NCBI RefSeq assembly: GCF_020360975.1
Contig: NW_025408668.1
Span: 5,084,001 to 5,148,000, forward strand
DNA length: 64,000 nt
Source: Hirsutella rhossiliensis
Taxonomy: Eukaryota > Ascomycota > Sordariomycetes > Hypocreales > Ophiocordycipitaceae
Direction of reading: 5' to 3'
This document shows, piece after piece, positions 1 through 10,834 of this stretch. Numbering within the stretch: the stretch's first letter is position 1; the number at the start of each line of letters is the position of its first letter. The position numbers were made by a program, and so were the translations under genes. A model generated the notes under the pieces. The model was not told where the DNA came from and searched no databases. It worked only from the letters and a program-made list of their open reading frames with translations.

Positions 1-1740
1 TACCTTAAGGCTAATATAGTAACCTTAGTCTAAGAGGCCCGCCTACTAAGGGTTTAGGTATACTAGAAACTATACTAAAAGGCGTACTTAAAATAACTCT
101 AAGCGAAGTTAAAGCGCTAGACTATAGCCTTAACCGGGCTCGCGGCGTCTATATAAGGCTATACCTTACTACGCGCTAGGAAAGTCTATAGTAAGGTAAT
201 CTAGTCCTTAATCTCCTACGCTATAGTTATATTTTATAAGATAACGCCCGCGGAGAGGAAACTACGCAGAATCGCGCGGGACCTTACCTAAGACTAGTTA
301 GCCTACCTCTAGGTAATAATAAGTGCCTACCGCGCGACCTTAGTTTACTAAGTTAAAGTAAAGGTATAGGTACCCTTAATCGACCTTTACTTAAACTAAA
401 GAATAATAAATACCCTTTAAAGGCTAGAAGACTTAGGGCTCTTAGGCTAAATCTAATATATATTTAACGCGGTCGCGGGTATACTTAAAAGGAGGCGATA
501 CTAGAGAAAAGGTAGACCCTTAGCGGTACTACCTTTAAGTAGACCCCCCCTCGCGGAGGAGATAAGAGGGGTTTAGAGCTAAATAGGAACGGACGACCTC
601 TTAGATAAAGCTAAGTCGCTTAAAAGGCTAAACGAGGAATAGGCCGCTTAATAGAACGCTAAGAAAGATATAATCTAATAATACTAGACTACCTTTTACC
701 TTACTAACTTCCCGCTTTAGTTTAATAAGGCGATAATACTAAACCGTTATAAGGGCCTCCTTAAGTATATTAGTATAGTAATTACCTAAATATATATAGG
801 AAAGATTAAGCTTAATAACTTCCTTTTTAACTAATAAGTCCTTAGTATAGTTTCGCTAATATATACCTATAAATAAAGATAGGATACTATCTACTATATA
901 ATAATCGACTATCTATTAATAGTAGAGGTAAGGGAGTCCCTCTTAATATAGGCCTAGGATATAGGTAACGTAAGAGCGGGCCTTTAAGGGAAAAGGATAG
1001 CGGCGCCGCTAGTATAATAGTTCCTCCGCTTAAGTAGGCTCCGCTAGTTTAACCTAGCTTAAAGGCTATATATAAATATACCGGATAATAAAACCGAGGT
1101 CGTACTAAGGATAGAGCGGCCTTAATTAAGACTACCCTAGCTAACTACCTTTCTTATTAAAGTAACCTAGAAAGGGAAAGGACTTATAATTATAAAACTA
1201 TAGCTTTAACCGAACTAAACTTAAACTAAGCGTAAACCTCGCTAATTAAACTATAAACTAAATAAAACTAATATAACTTAACCGAACTAACCTTAATAGC
1301 TATAAAATAAGACCTACTACTAAAAGACTATAACTAAATAAGACCTAACCTAGAACTAAACTAAGATAAAGCCGATAACTAGCCCCCTTTAAACTATAAC
1401 CTTAGCTTAGCTTATTAGTAGTAACGTTTACTTTATTATTATAGTAAGAACGATAAGACCCCCTTAAGGTAGTACGCGGAGTATAGGAAGGAGTAACCTA
1501 AGGCTTATAAGGAGTATAAGGACTACTACTAATATAAGAACCTTAATAACGACTAAATAAACCTAACCTTAAACTTAAACTAAAGCTAGCTTAAATAGCT
1601 AGCTTATAAGATAGAGTAATAACTAAGGTCTATATTAAGGTAGGACTTATATTAGCGGCGGTATAGAGGCGTTTACTATAGCTTATACTATAACTATAGA
1701 TCTAATTAAGGTTAAGACTAGTAATAATCTTAGCTAAGAC

Positions 1741-2580
1741 TAAACCGCGATAGCTATAAAAACGCTACTAAATAAAGTTAAGAGTATTAGTAGGATCGGT
1801 AAGCGACGTAAGATAAGGACGCTTTAAGGCGGGCTCGGCGCTAAGAGAACTACCGGGCTATAGCTCGGCGTTAAAAGGAGATATAGTTAGCTCCTAAGCT
1901 AGCTCTATAATAGCCGTAGGTATAGATACCTTAGCCTTAGCCTTAAATAGGGCCTTAAACGCGGCTACCGCCTTACCTTTACCTTTACCTTTCCCTTTAT
2001 CGATAGGGATTAAGGCTAGAACGGGCTTAGTAAGACTAATAAGATTAAAGCCGCTATCCTCCGCGTTAAGGCTATCGCTAGTAATAAGATAGAAATAGTT
2101 AGTAAGATCGTTAACTACTATAAGAGTCTTTTAGGTAATTAAGAGCGACTTAGGCCCGACTTAAGCTAAGGTCTTAATAGCGTCGCTAAACTTACCTAAG
2201 TACTTCTCTAAGGACTTATATATATAATAGGTATTATCTATAAAATAGGTAAAAGCTAACGCGAGCGTCTTTATATTCTTAGCGACTATAGCTAAACTAA
2301 AGGCAGACTCGCTTAATACGCCCTTACCTTTAACGGTAAGGGCCTTTTAACTAGCGCGAATATAAGTTTTTAAAGTAGTATAATAAAGGCGCTTTTATAC
2401 TAAACCCTTAATAAAGAAAGGGCTATTAACCTCGGACTATACCTAGTAAAGGGTACTAGCGGCCTTCTTACCTTTAAAGGTAATCTAGAACTTAAATTAA
2501 TACTAAACTTAGATAGTACTATAGTAGGAAGGGGTTACTTACTTAGTAATAAGACTAGTTAGAGTTAATATAAGCGATAT
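1741..2580 (-). pseudogene. RIP-killed ORF of unknown family
   Basis: Read on the minus strand, one frame stays coherent for about 280 codons and is interrupted only by TAA and TAG, exactly the codons RIP makes from Gln CAA and CAG. The translation includes stretches such as EKYLGKFSDAIKTLA and a Lys/Gly run KGKGKGKGKA. I do not recognise the family; a gag-like or other repeat-encoded protein is possible. The reading frame may extend further on both sides (toward 1,130 and 2,640), but frames become unclear. Its orientation is opposite to the copia and MULE relics to the right, so it is probably a separate element. Confidence 0.5.
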
Positions 2581-3649
2581 ATACTTTAGCCTTTATAGCT
2601 ATTAAAGTTAGTAAAAATACTAAAGGTAAGACTAACCTAAGATAAAGCTAGGATTAATATATATAAGACTAGTTTTAATAGCTAGTAAATAACTTATAGG
2701 TAAGCTTATTAATAAGACGCCCGATATATATAAAATATAAGATAGAGCGCTCCGATCCTATTACTATAGCGACTTTCTTATAAGGAGGGGGTTTTAGAGG
2801 AGGTAAGCTACTACTACCTAAGTTAGCTTCTTAGTTAGATATTACGACGTAATAACGAGTAAACTAGATACGGTATTAAGGAGACCTAGAATTATAAAAA
2901 TAAAGCGGGCGAGGTAGTAGTTAGGCCTATAAAAGAGATAGATAATAGAGGGATAGGAGGAGGTATATATAGAACTAAGGGGGGAGGGTAGGTATATATA
3001 AGCGCGAGCTAGGCGCGCGTAATTAGTAACTATAAGATAAAGGGTAAATATAGGCTACTATGCCCTTAATTAAGAAGTCGCGTAGCCGGATAGGAACTAA
3101 TTTATAATTAACGGAGCTAGCCGACCGAATTTTAATTAGCCGGCCCTACCTAGGAGCGACCTATACTAGCGCCTAGCCTAGTAACCGGATATTACCTACC
3201 TTACTAACTAACGGACTAATAAGCTAATACGACTATAGCTACGCGGCTACGACGCGGGAGCTAAGGTAAATAGAGGCGCCTATAAGTCGGGCCCTTAGAG
3301 AGAGACTACTACCTATAACCCTAGGCCCGGGCTAGCGAGCCTAGGCTATAGCCGCTTAGGATAGTAGCGGCTATAGCCTAAGAGGGCCCGCGCCGAGACG
3401 CGATTTCGCGGGAGGAGCCCGCGGTAGCTAGCGTAAATTTCCTATATACTACTACTACGACCTCGTTTAAGGCGGACCTATACTAAAAGAAGGGAGGGTT
3501 TTCCCCTAAGTACTTTAGTTTTTCCCTCCTATTTAATATTATAGTTCTAGATACCTCTAGCTAGGTCTTTAGCGTAATCTTAATAATAATAATATAGTAT
3601 AGATTCTTAATTACCTTAATAAGGAATTTAGAAGCTATATTATAAATAT

Positions 3650-6600
3650 TATATAGAGCCTTAGTATAATCCTATAGCGTTTACCTTTAAATCCTTAATA
3701 GCTAGTTTCTTAGATAAACCTAAAAGAATAAAGGATATAGATAAATATTTAGAAAAAGCCTTCTTAATATAAAGGAAGCCTTAGAAGTCCTATAGAGATT
3801 CTATAGATACTCCTTATTATAAGGAATATAAAAAGCTAGGGCATTTTATAGTAAATTACTATAAATTATACTTAAATAAGGCTCCTACTTATTAGGTTTT
3901 AAATAAAGGAAAAAAGGAAGATAGGACTTAAATTTCTAAGAAGAGAAAATCTTCTTTTTCTTCTTTTTCTTTTAAGAAGAAATCCCCTTTTAGTAGTATT
4001 TCTATTACTAATAAAAGAAGGAAGGCTCGAATTATAAAGCTAGAGTCCGATTTAAACGATAGTAATAAGGTCTTAAATATAGCTTTATATAAAAATATAG
4101 ACCTAGATATCGACCTTATAGACCTTTCTAAGGCTCCGACCCCTATATAAACGTCTAAGGATTTAGAGGTAATTTTAACCTCTATAAATACCCCTATAGT
4201 AAAAGCTAATAAAGACTTTCTTTTAAGACTTTTAGAAGCCTCGATTCCTAGAATAAAGGAATTAGTTTTAAAGGAAAGAGAAGGAGGATTTCCTAGTTAT
4301 AAGAATAAAAGGATCTTTAATTTTATTTATAATACCGGAGCTACTAAGCATATAGTATTAAATAAGAATTTCCTTATTAACTATAAAGAAATTAAGTCTA
4401 AAGTTTACTAGGGAAAAGCTTCCTTTATATTAGTAAAAGGAAAGGTAGACTTAGTATTTAAGTTCCTATATAGTAGTAAAAGGTATATCCTTTAAGACTA
4501 CTTTTATATACTAAAATTAAGGGTAAATATACTATCTTAATCTTATTTTAATAATACCTATGCCTTAATAGGAGGAAATAAAGTCCTTTTATTAGATAAT
4601 AAGGCTAAGGTCCTTAGTAAAGGATTTCTTAGAAATAAATTATATTATATTCCTATAAAACCTTTATTAGAAAGCTAATTAATCCTTATTATATCTTTAA
4701 AGGCATTAAAGGTGAAGGATATAGATTTTTATACTTAGCACTTACGCTTAGGGTATATAAATAGTAGGGCTATTTTAGAAATATTAAAAAGATATAATAA
4801 GGATATAAAAATGCCTTTAAAAAAGGAAAATAAAATAAAATAATACGAAATATATATTAAAGCTAAAGCAACGAATATAGTTAATAAATAACCTTTATAT
4901 AAGTCTTATACCTATTTAGAAAAAATAGTATTAGATATTTAAGGGCTAATTAAAGTACCTACTTATAATAAATATTACTATTATATTTCTTTCCTAAACG
5001 TAGGAACCTAATATCTAGAAATATACCTTTTTCGAAAAAAGGGGGAAGCTCTAGATAGGTTCCTAGAATTTAAAAATAGGATAGAAAATAACCCTAAAAA
5101 TACTAGGATTAAAGAAGCATTTTCTAATAATACTAAAGAATTTATATATAAAATAAAGCTTTACTATAAAAAAGAAGGAATTACCTTTAATTCTAGTCCT
5201 CCTAGGATGCTAGAATCTAATAGTAGAATAGAAAGAATAAATCGTACTATATTAGAAAAAGTATAAGCTCTTTTATTTACTACTAAGCTTCCTAGATATC
5301 TATAAAGAGAAGCTATTTTAGTAGCTACCTATTTATATAATAGATTACCGTATTCTACGATAGGATTTAAAAGTCCTATAGAAAAGAGGGATAATATAAT
5401 ACTATACTTTAAGACCTTAAATTAAATTAAGACCTTTAAAAGCCCTATATATTATAAGAATAAAGACCTTAAAGATAAGCTAGATAATAGAGCTTTTAAG
5501 GGAGTAATAGTAAGCTATTTAGAAAATATATATAAAATCTAGGATCTTACTAAGAGAAATATTACTATTTCTAGAGATATTACTATACTAGAAAATAAAT
5601 TTATAAAAAATCTAGAAATTTCTAGTAGTAATAATACCTTTAATTTTAATTCTATTTTATATAAAGATAAGCTAGAAAGCTATATCCCTATAGAGGAAGC
5701 TACTAAAGAACCTAGAGATAAAAGTCCCTTACCCTCTATAAAAGAAGAGTCTTTAAATAACGATCCTATTCCTACTACTAGTAAAATAGTAGTAGAATTA
5801 CCTAAGAAGCTAGAAGGGTTCGATTCTAACTATATCGAATACCCTAACGTTAATTTATTTCTAAACTATAATTTTATAAAGTTAATTCTAGCTAGTATAG
5901 AAAATTAAGATCTAAAAATTTTTATTACCTATAAATAGGTAATAAATAGCCCTAAAGTAGTATTTTAGAAAGAAGCTATAATTAAGGAAATTATCTAGCT
6001 AATTAAATATAAAACTTAGGAATTTTCCTACCTCCTTAAGGATAGGGAGGCTATAAGAGGTTACTAGGTCTATACTATAAAGAAGGATAGTTAAAATAAT
6101 ATAATAAAATATAAAGCTTATTTTATAATATAGGGATTTAAGTAGATCTATAGCTTAAATTTCCTAGATACCTTCTCGACTATAGCTAAACCTAAATCTA
6201 TTAGAATTCTACTTATTTTAGCTATTATCTATAAATTTAAAGCTTTATAAATAGATATAATAAATACCTTCGTATATACTAATATAGATAGCGAAGTATA
6301 TATCGATCTTCTTATAAGCTACGAAGAATACGCTCTTAAGGAATATTATTTAAAATATAGATTAGCTTATAGAGCTAAAGGAATTAAATTAACTAAATTC
6401 CTAGACCTATATAAAACCGGTTAAATTAAAGCAAAGCTAAAGAAAGTATTATATAGCCTAAAATAAAGTCCTAAGCTCTAGTATAATTATTTAAAAATTA
6501 TACTAAATAAACTTAGATTTCTTCCTCTTTTAATAAATAAAGGAGTATATATAAATAAGGACTATAGTATAGCCTCAGTAATTTACGTCGACGACTTTCT

Positions 6601-7560
6601 TATAGTAGGGCCTTTTAAATCTATAATAAAAGAAAGATTATTTAAAGAATTATCTAATTTCCTAGATTTTACTATCTTACGAGATATAAAAGACTTCTTA
6701 GGTCTAAATATTATAATAAACCGAGAAAATAAAGAGCTATATATATCCTAAGAAGATTATACCTTAAATAAATTAAAGGAATTTAATAAAAAAGGTTTAG
6801 GAACTTTAAATTTACCCGCTATAGTAGGCTTTAAGCTTATAAAAGTAAAGGAATTACCTTTTAAGAAAGATATATTATAACTTTAAAAAGAAATAGGATC
6901 TCTATTATACTTAGCCTTATTTACTAGGCTAGATATCTTATATTCTATAATTTCCTATATTAGATTCGCGGCTAAGCCCGAGTAAATATATTTTAAGGCT
7001 TTAAATATAATTTAGAAATATTTAAATAAATTCCCTAGCCTAAAGATTAAATATAATTATAATATCCCTTTTACCTATCTATATATAAAGGGTTTTACCG
7101 ACTCTAGCTAAGCGTTATATTTAATAGACGGAAAACCCTTTTCTAGTTACTATTTTTATATATATAATAATATAATAAGCTAGGCTTACTTTAAGTAGAA
7201 AGCTATTACCCTTTCTACCTATAAAGTAGAGTATATTAGCCTTAGAGAGGTAAATAAAGAAGCTATTTATTTAAATATACTTTTTAAATATATTACTAAG
7301 GATCTATTTATTAAGATTCTTAATACTATACCTCTTATTTTAATAGATAATACTACTACTATTAAATTAATAGAAAATCCGGAATTTTATAAAAGGTCTA
7401 AGTATATAAGATTAGCCTATTACTATACTAAAACTAAAATAAGAGAAGGGGAAATTCGAGATTTTTATATTAAATTAAAAGATAATATAGCTAATATTTT
7501 TATAAAGGAATTAAGACCTAGATTACTTTATAAATTTAAAGACGGTCTATCCTTAATATA
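3650..7560 (+). mobile_element. RIP-degraded Ty1/copia retrotransposon
   Basis: Although full of TAA/TAG stops, the plus strand preserves the copia order of motifs: a lysine/serine-rich gag-like part (about 3,700-4,010); protease site resembling DTGATKHI (about 4,318-4,360); the pre-integrase HLRLGYINS motif (about 4,735-4,770); integrase core (about 4,925-5,150) and the NSRIERINRTILE motif (about 5,218-5,260); reverse transcriptase DIINTFVYTNIDSEVYID (about 6,255-6,310) and YVDD box (about 6,583-6,600); RNase H GFTDSS (about 7,088-7,110) and STYKVEYISL (about 7,215); and an ADIFTK-like terminus (about 7,490). Protease-integrase-RT-RNaseH order is diagnostic of Ty1/copia. I could not match flanking LTRs by eye; a purine-rich AAAAGGGG near 7,575 could be the polypurine tract. 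Non-functional. Confidence 0.88.
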
Positions 7561-8399
7561 AGTTCCTAAGCAATTAAAAGGGGTTTTTAGATATTTCTTA
7601 TACTTTCTATATCTTTCCCTTACTAAGCTTTTCCTTTTTTAAGTTTCTTAAAGAAATATTTACTAGGTTTTTATCTATTAAGATTTTCCTAGTAATAATA
7701 GGTTTTACCTTATATAAGGTTATCCTATAAATAATTATTATAACTATAGATTTTTCCTACTATAGGTTTTTCTATTAGTATATACCTAAGGAATTTTTTC
7801 CTAAGAAAGAATAGGTTTTTATATATCCTATTAAGGTATAAAAATAGTTTTCCTAAATTAGGTTTTTACCCTATATATATACTACTATAAATAAATTAGT
7901 AAAGAGTATATAAATCTACTCTTTAAGGGAGGCTATAAGGAACGGTGTTTTCCTATTATAAATAAAGCAGCTATAATATACTCTCCTAATTATATAAGCT
8001 AATAAGTAGTATATTAATTATAGACAAAATCCTATTATATAGAGTAAGAATCGCTCGTTAATTTACATATTATTATTAATTAAACGGGTTGCCGGTTATC
8101 GTATAATCGGGAATCGAAGGAATAGAGCTAGCTTAGAATACTAGCTAAGACCTCTTAAGACCTCTTAGAACACCGGCATAACTAACCTCCTTTAAACACG
8201 AATATTAGTAGAACTAAGACACTTCTAGATATACTTAAGGTATTATAGAATTCCTTAGTCTTAGGGCTATACGGCAGCTTAAATCTAGTCCTAAAAGGTT
8301 CTTCCGTTTAGCTATAATTATCTATATAAGATAGTATGTCCGCTAGTAGATAGAGATAGAATTATTAACTTTAATACCTCTTTTATATACTAATATACT

Positions 8400-9960
8400 A
8401 CTAATAAATTCTATTAAAAATCCTACCTTATACTCCTTCTTCCCCTTTATTACGTAGTCTTATATAATTCCTTAATTTCCTAAAATTCCGGTTTTACTTA
8501 TATACCTTAAGATTAATATAGAGAAAGAGGAGGGATATTAATAGCTTTATAAGTCTCTTAATAAGCTTCGTAGGGCGATTAATATATAAGAGCCTAATAT
8601 AGTTATTATAGATAAAGAAGCTGCCCTTAAAAACGCCCTTCTTTATATTTTCCCTCTTATATAATAATAACTCTATATATTCTACGTTAATAGTAACGTT
8701 TAGGCTCGAATCTAGTTACGCTAGAGAGACGAAGTAAATCCTAATAGCCCTAAAAACCCTATTAATATAGAGATCTATTTAGAGGTTAAAGCTATTCTCG
8801 CTTAAGAAGCCGTCGAATAAGGCGCCGCTAAGTAAAGCGCCGCCGCGGCGGCTAATTTAAACCTCGACCTAGATAGCGAAGTCGAATATAGCTATAAGGG
8901 TATATTCCTTACTTAGAAGCGCGTTATTTACGTAAAGATAGAAGCGAATTTCTATAAGGTATAGGAGAGGCTCGATAAGATCTTCGGTATATAGTAAGGC
9001 TATATTATAACCTATATCTTAAATAAATATATACTATAGCGTAAGTAATAGGTAGGCTACCTTATTAGCTAGTATCGTAACTTTAGGCAGCGGGTAAATA
9101 GCTTAGTTAAGACTACCTATAAGGATATAAAGTCGTATTTAGTTATAGGTACCCCTAACCTTTTATATCTTTCTAATGCCCTTATATAGATAATTAAGAA
9201 TATAGAAATAATATATATATAAAAGGCCGCTTAGTAAGAGATATAATAAAGGCGTTATTTCCTTAGGCAGACTTAGCTCGGGGATCTTACCGTTAAAATT
9301 ACCTATAAAGTAGTTAACCTACTTACTACGTAATATAGGCTTACCCTTACCGCGATGCCCTCGCTAACGTAAGAGCTATAGCCGTTATAGCCTTATAGCG
9401 GGCGATTTAAATACTAATCTAGGCTACCTTATATATATGCGATCCTTTAACGCCTCGAAGCTAGGTTAACACTTAAAAAGCATAATATTCTCTCGCGCTA
9501 GTAGCTTAAGAAGCTATTAGTAAAGACCCCCCCCCTTTCTAGTAATTTCTTTACTAATTATTACTATTAGGACCTCGAGGAGCTATTATTACGAATCCGC
9601 GATCCCGACGTCGTTAGTTATACGCGGCCGCCCCCGTAATAATAAGCTATCTATACTAAGCTCCCTCGCAGCGAAGGCATCGTAGCTAGCCGAGGTGGCT
9701 ACGGCGGCGACGAGGTCATTATAGCTACCTAATTCAAGTCAGGCCAGCTCGAGGCGGCTTAACGCGAGCATTCGAAGGCACCGAGGGCAAGACGAGATAG
9801 ACGAACTTAGCTATAGCCCGCGTTCTCTCGCAGCGTCACAACAAGGATCGTTAGCCCGAGGAAATACAAGGGGAAGGGGATTAAGAGGAGGACGCGGCAA
9901 GAGGAGCGCGCCTTCGGCTTCGTCAGGGCCGCCGGCTTCGTCAGGCGTTAGAGGGCTCGT
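8400..9960 (+). mobile_element. RIP-degraded Mutator-like (MULE) transposase
   Basis: On the plus strand a broken frame reads EKEEGY..LYKSLNKLRRAIN then EPNIVIIDKEAALKNALLYI and FPLI...LYIFYVNSNV. This is the MULE-domain core, in which an Asp-x-x-x-Ala-Leu-x-x-Ala-hydrophobic stretch is followed by Phe-Pro and a Cys/His-rich strand; the usual QQQLCIFHVN has become stops plus LYIFYVN, as CpA/TpG decay predicts. Further on (9,421-9,500) RLPYIYAIL resembles the LPCxHxI zinc-finger-like end. The tail after about 9,690 (low-complexity Arg/Gly/Ser-rich) keeps normal CpA/TpG use, so it may be unique DNA or lie outside the duplicated part. Terminal inverted repeats were not found. Confidence 0.7.
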
Positions 9961-9969
9961 TAAGTAGGA

Positions 9970-10834
9970 GGCCATTAAGTGGGGGCGACCGCCGCCGCCG
10001 CCGCCCACATAGCCGTAAGCGCTAGAGGGGCCGGATCAATTAACGGGCCGATTATTTTAACTTCGAGCTTAAGGCCCGGAAATGCGTTATTTAAGCGAAT
10101 TGAGAGGCATGCGTTGTGTGGCCTTTCTTGCCTTATATGTGGTGTGTGTGTGTGGGCGGGCTCGGGCGCGGGCATTTGGGCGGTACCGCTACCTGCTATG
10201 CGGGCGCGGTATAAATAGGCGGGGCGGGCTGGCGTTGGTACGTATCTTAAAATGGGGCGTTTGTACGAATAGAGATATGTGTGTGTATAAATAGCAATAC
10301 TCATCGTGCCTACCCCGCTCGCAAGTCATAATTAGACCACTCGCCACTCCGACCGAAGAGGAGAAATTCCTCTTCTCGCAAGCTTTAGTCTTACGACGAG
10401 GAGAACACAATACACACAGCGCAGTACCTCCAGCTATCTCTACTACCTGACTGATCGTACCGTGATACGTGTTCCCTTATATTTATATTAAAAAAAGAAG
10501 GTATAAATCACGCTATCCTCCTTAAAAGAAGGAGTCTATAGGTATAACTATATATATATACGAAGTATAGGGGGGAATAGGTTTCCCTATTAATCCGGTA
10601 GCTTACGGTTATCCGGATCTATTAAGTAACTTCCTTAGCATCCCTTAGGTTAACTACCGCATTCGGTGCCTCCGGATACGGCGATAGCATCGTCTCTGCT
10701 TATAGGGATGAGGGGCGCGCCCATTAGTGCGTGTAGGCGTGAGCCTAACCTTTAATAGCTATACATTGGTCTGTGGCCTTCTGGGACCCTTGTTGGGTCT
10801 TTGAGACCCTCGTTGGGTCGTGACAGTTATCAGC
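9970..10834. other. Transition zone between repeats and genes
   Basis: Non-coding as far as I can see. About 9,990-10,420 is GC-rich with normal dinucleotides; about 10,460-10,640 is again AT-rich with few CpA/TpG and a short TA run, so it looks like a small RIP-affected remnant. A GACCCTTGTTGGGTC-like pair of near-repeats lies just past the HET gene stop (10,786-10,822). Several overlapping short ORFs on both strands here have no recognisable content. Confidence 0.5.

Larger units (their letters stand above)
1..9690. repeat. RIP-saturated repeat block
   Basis: The whole stretch has the signature of repeat-induced point mutation, the fungal process that turns CpA into TpA (TpG into TpA on the other strand) in duplicated DNA. 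By eye I find only four CpA/TpG dinucleotides in the first 3.4 kb, while TpA and CpG are common. No ORF of 60 codons survives anywhere in it. The right edge is abrupt: normal CpA/TpG use returns between about 9,660 and 9,720. At least three decayed elements lie inside (separate entries). The parts between them, notably 1-1,740 and 2,600-3,650, carry the same mutation pattern but I could not identify what they were. Confidence 0.95.

Noticed and set aside
3420..8050. LTRs of the copia element
   Set aside because: I compared the stretches just before about 3,700 and after 7,560 and found no convincing direct repeat; RIP may hide it, but it cannot be supported by eye.
1..9690. Centromere or telomere
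   Set aside because: AT-rich RIP blocks occur in both, but I see no telomeric TTAGGG arrays and the block is cut by the window edge, so neither can be claimed.
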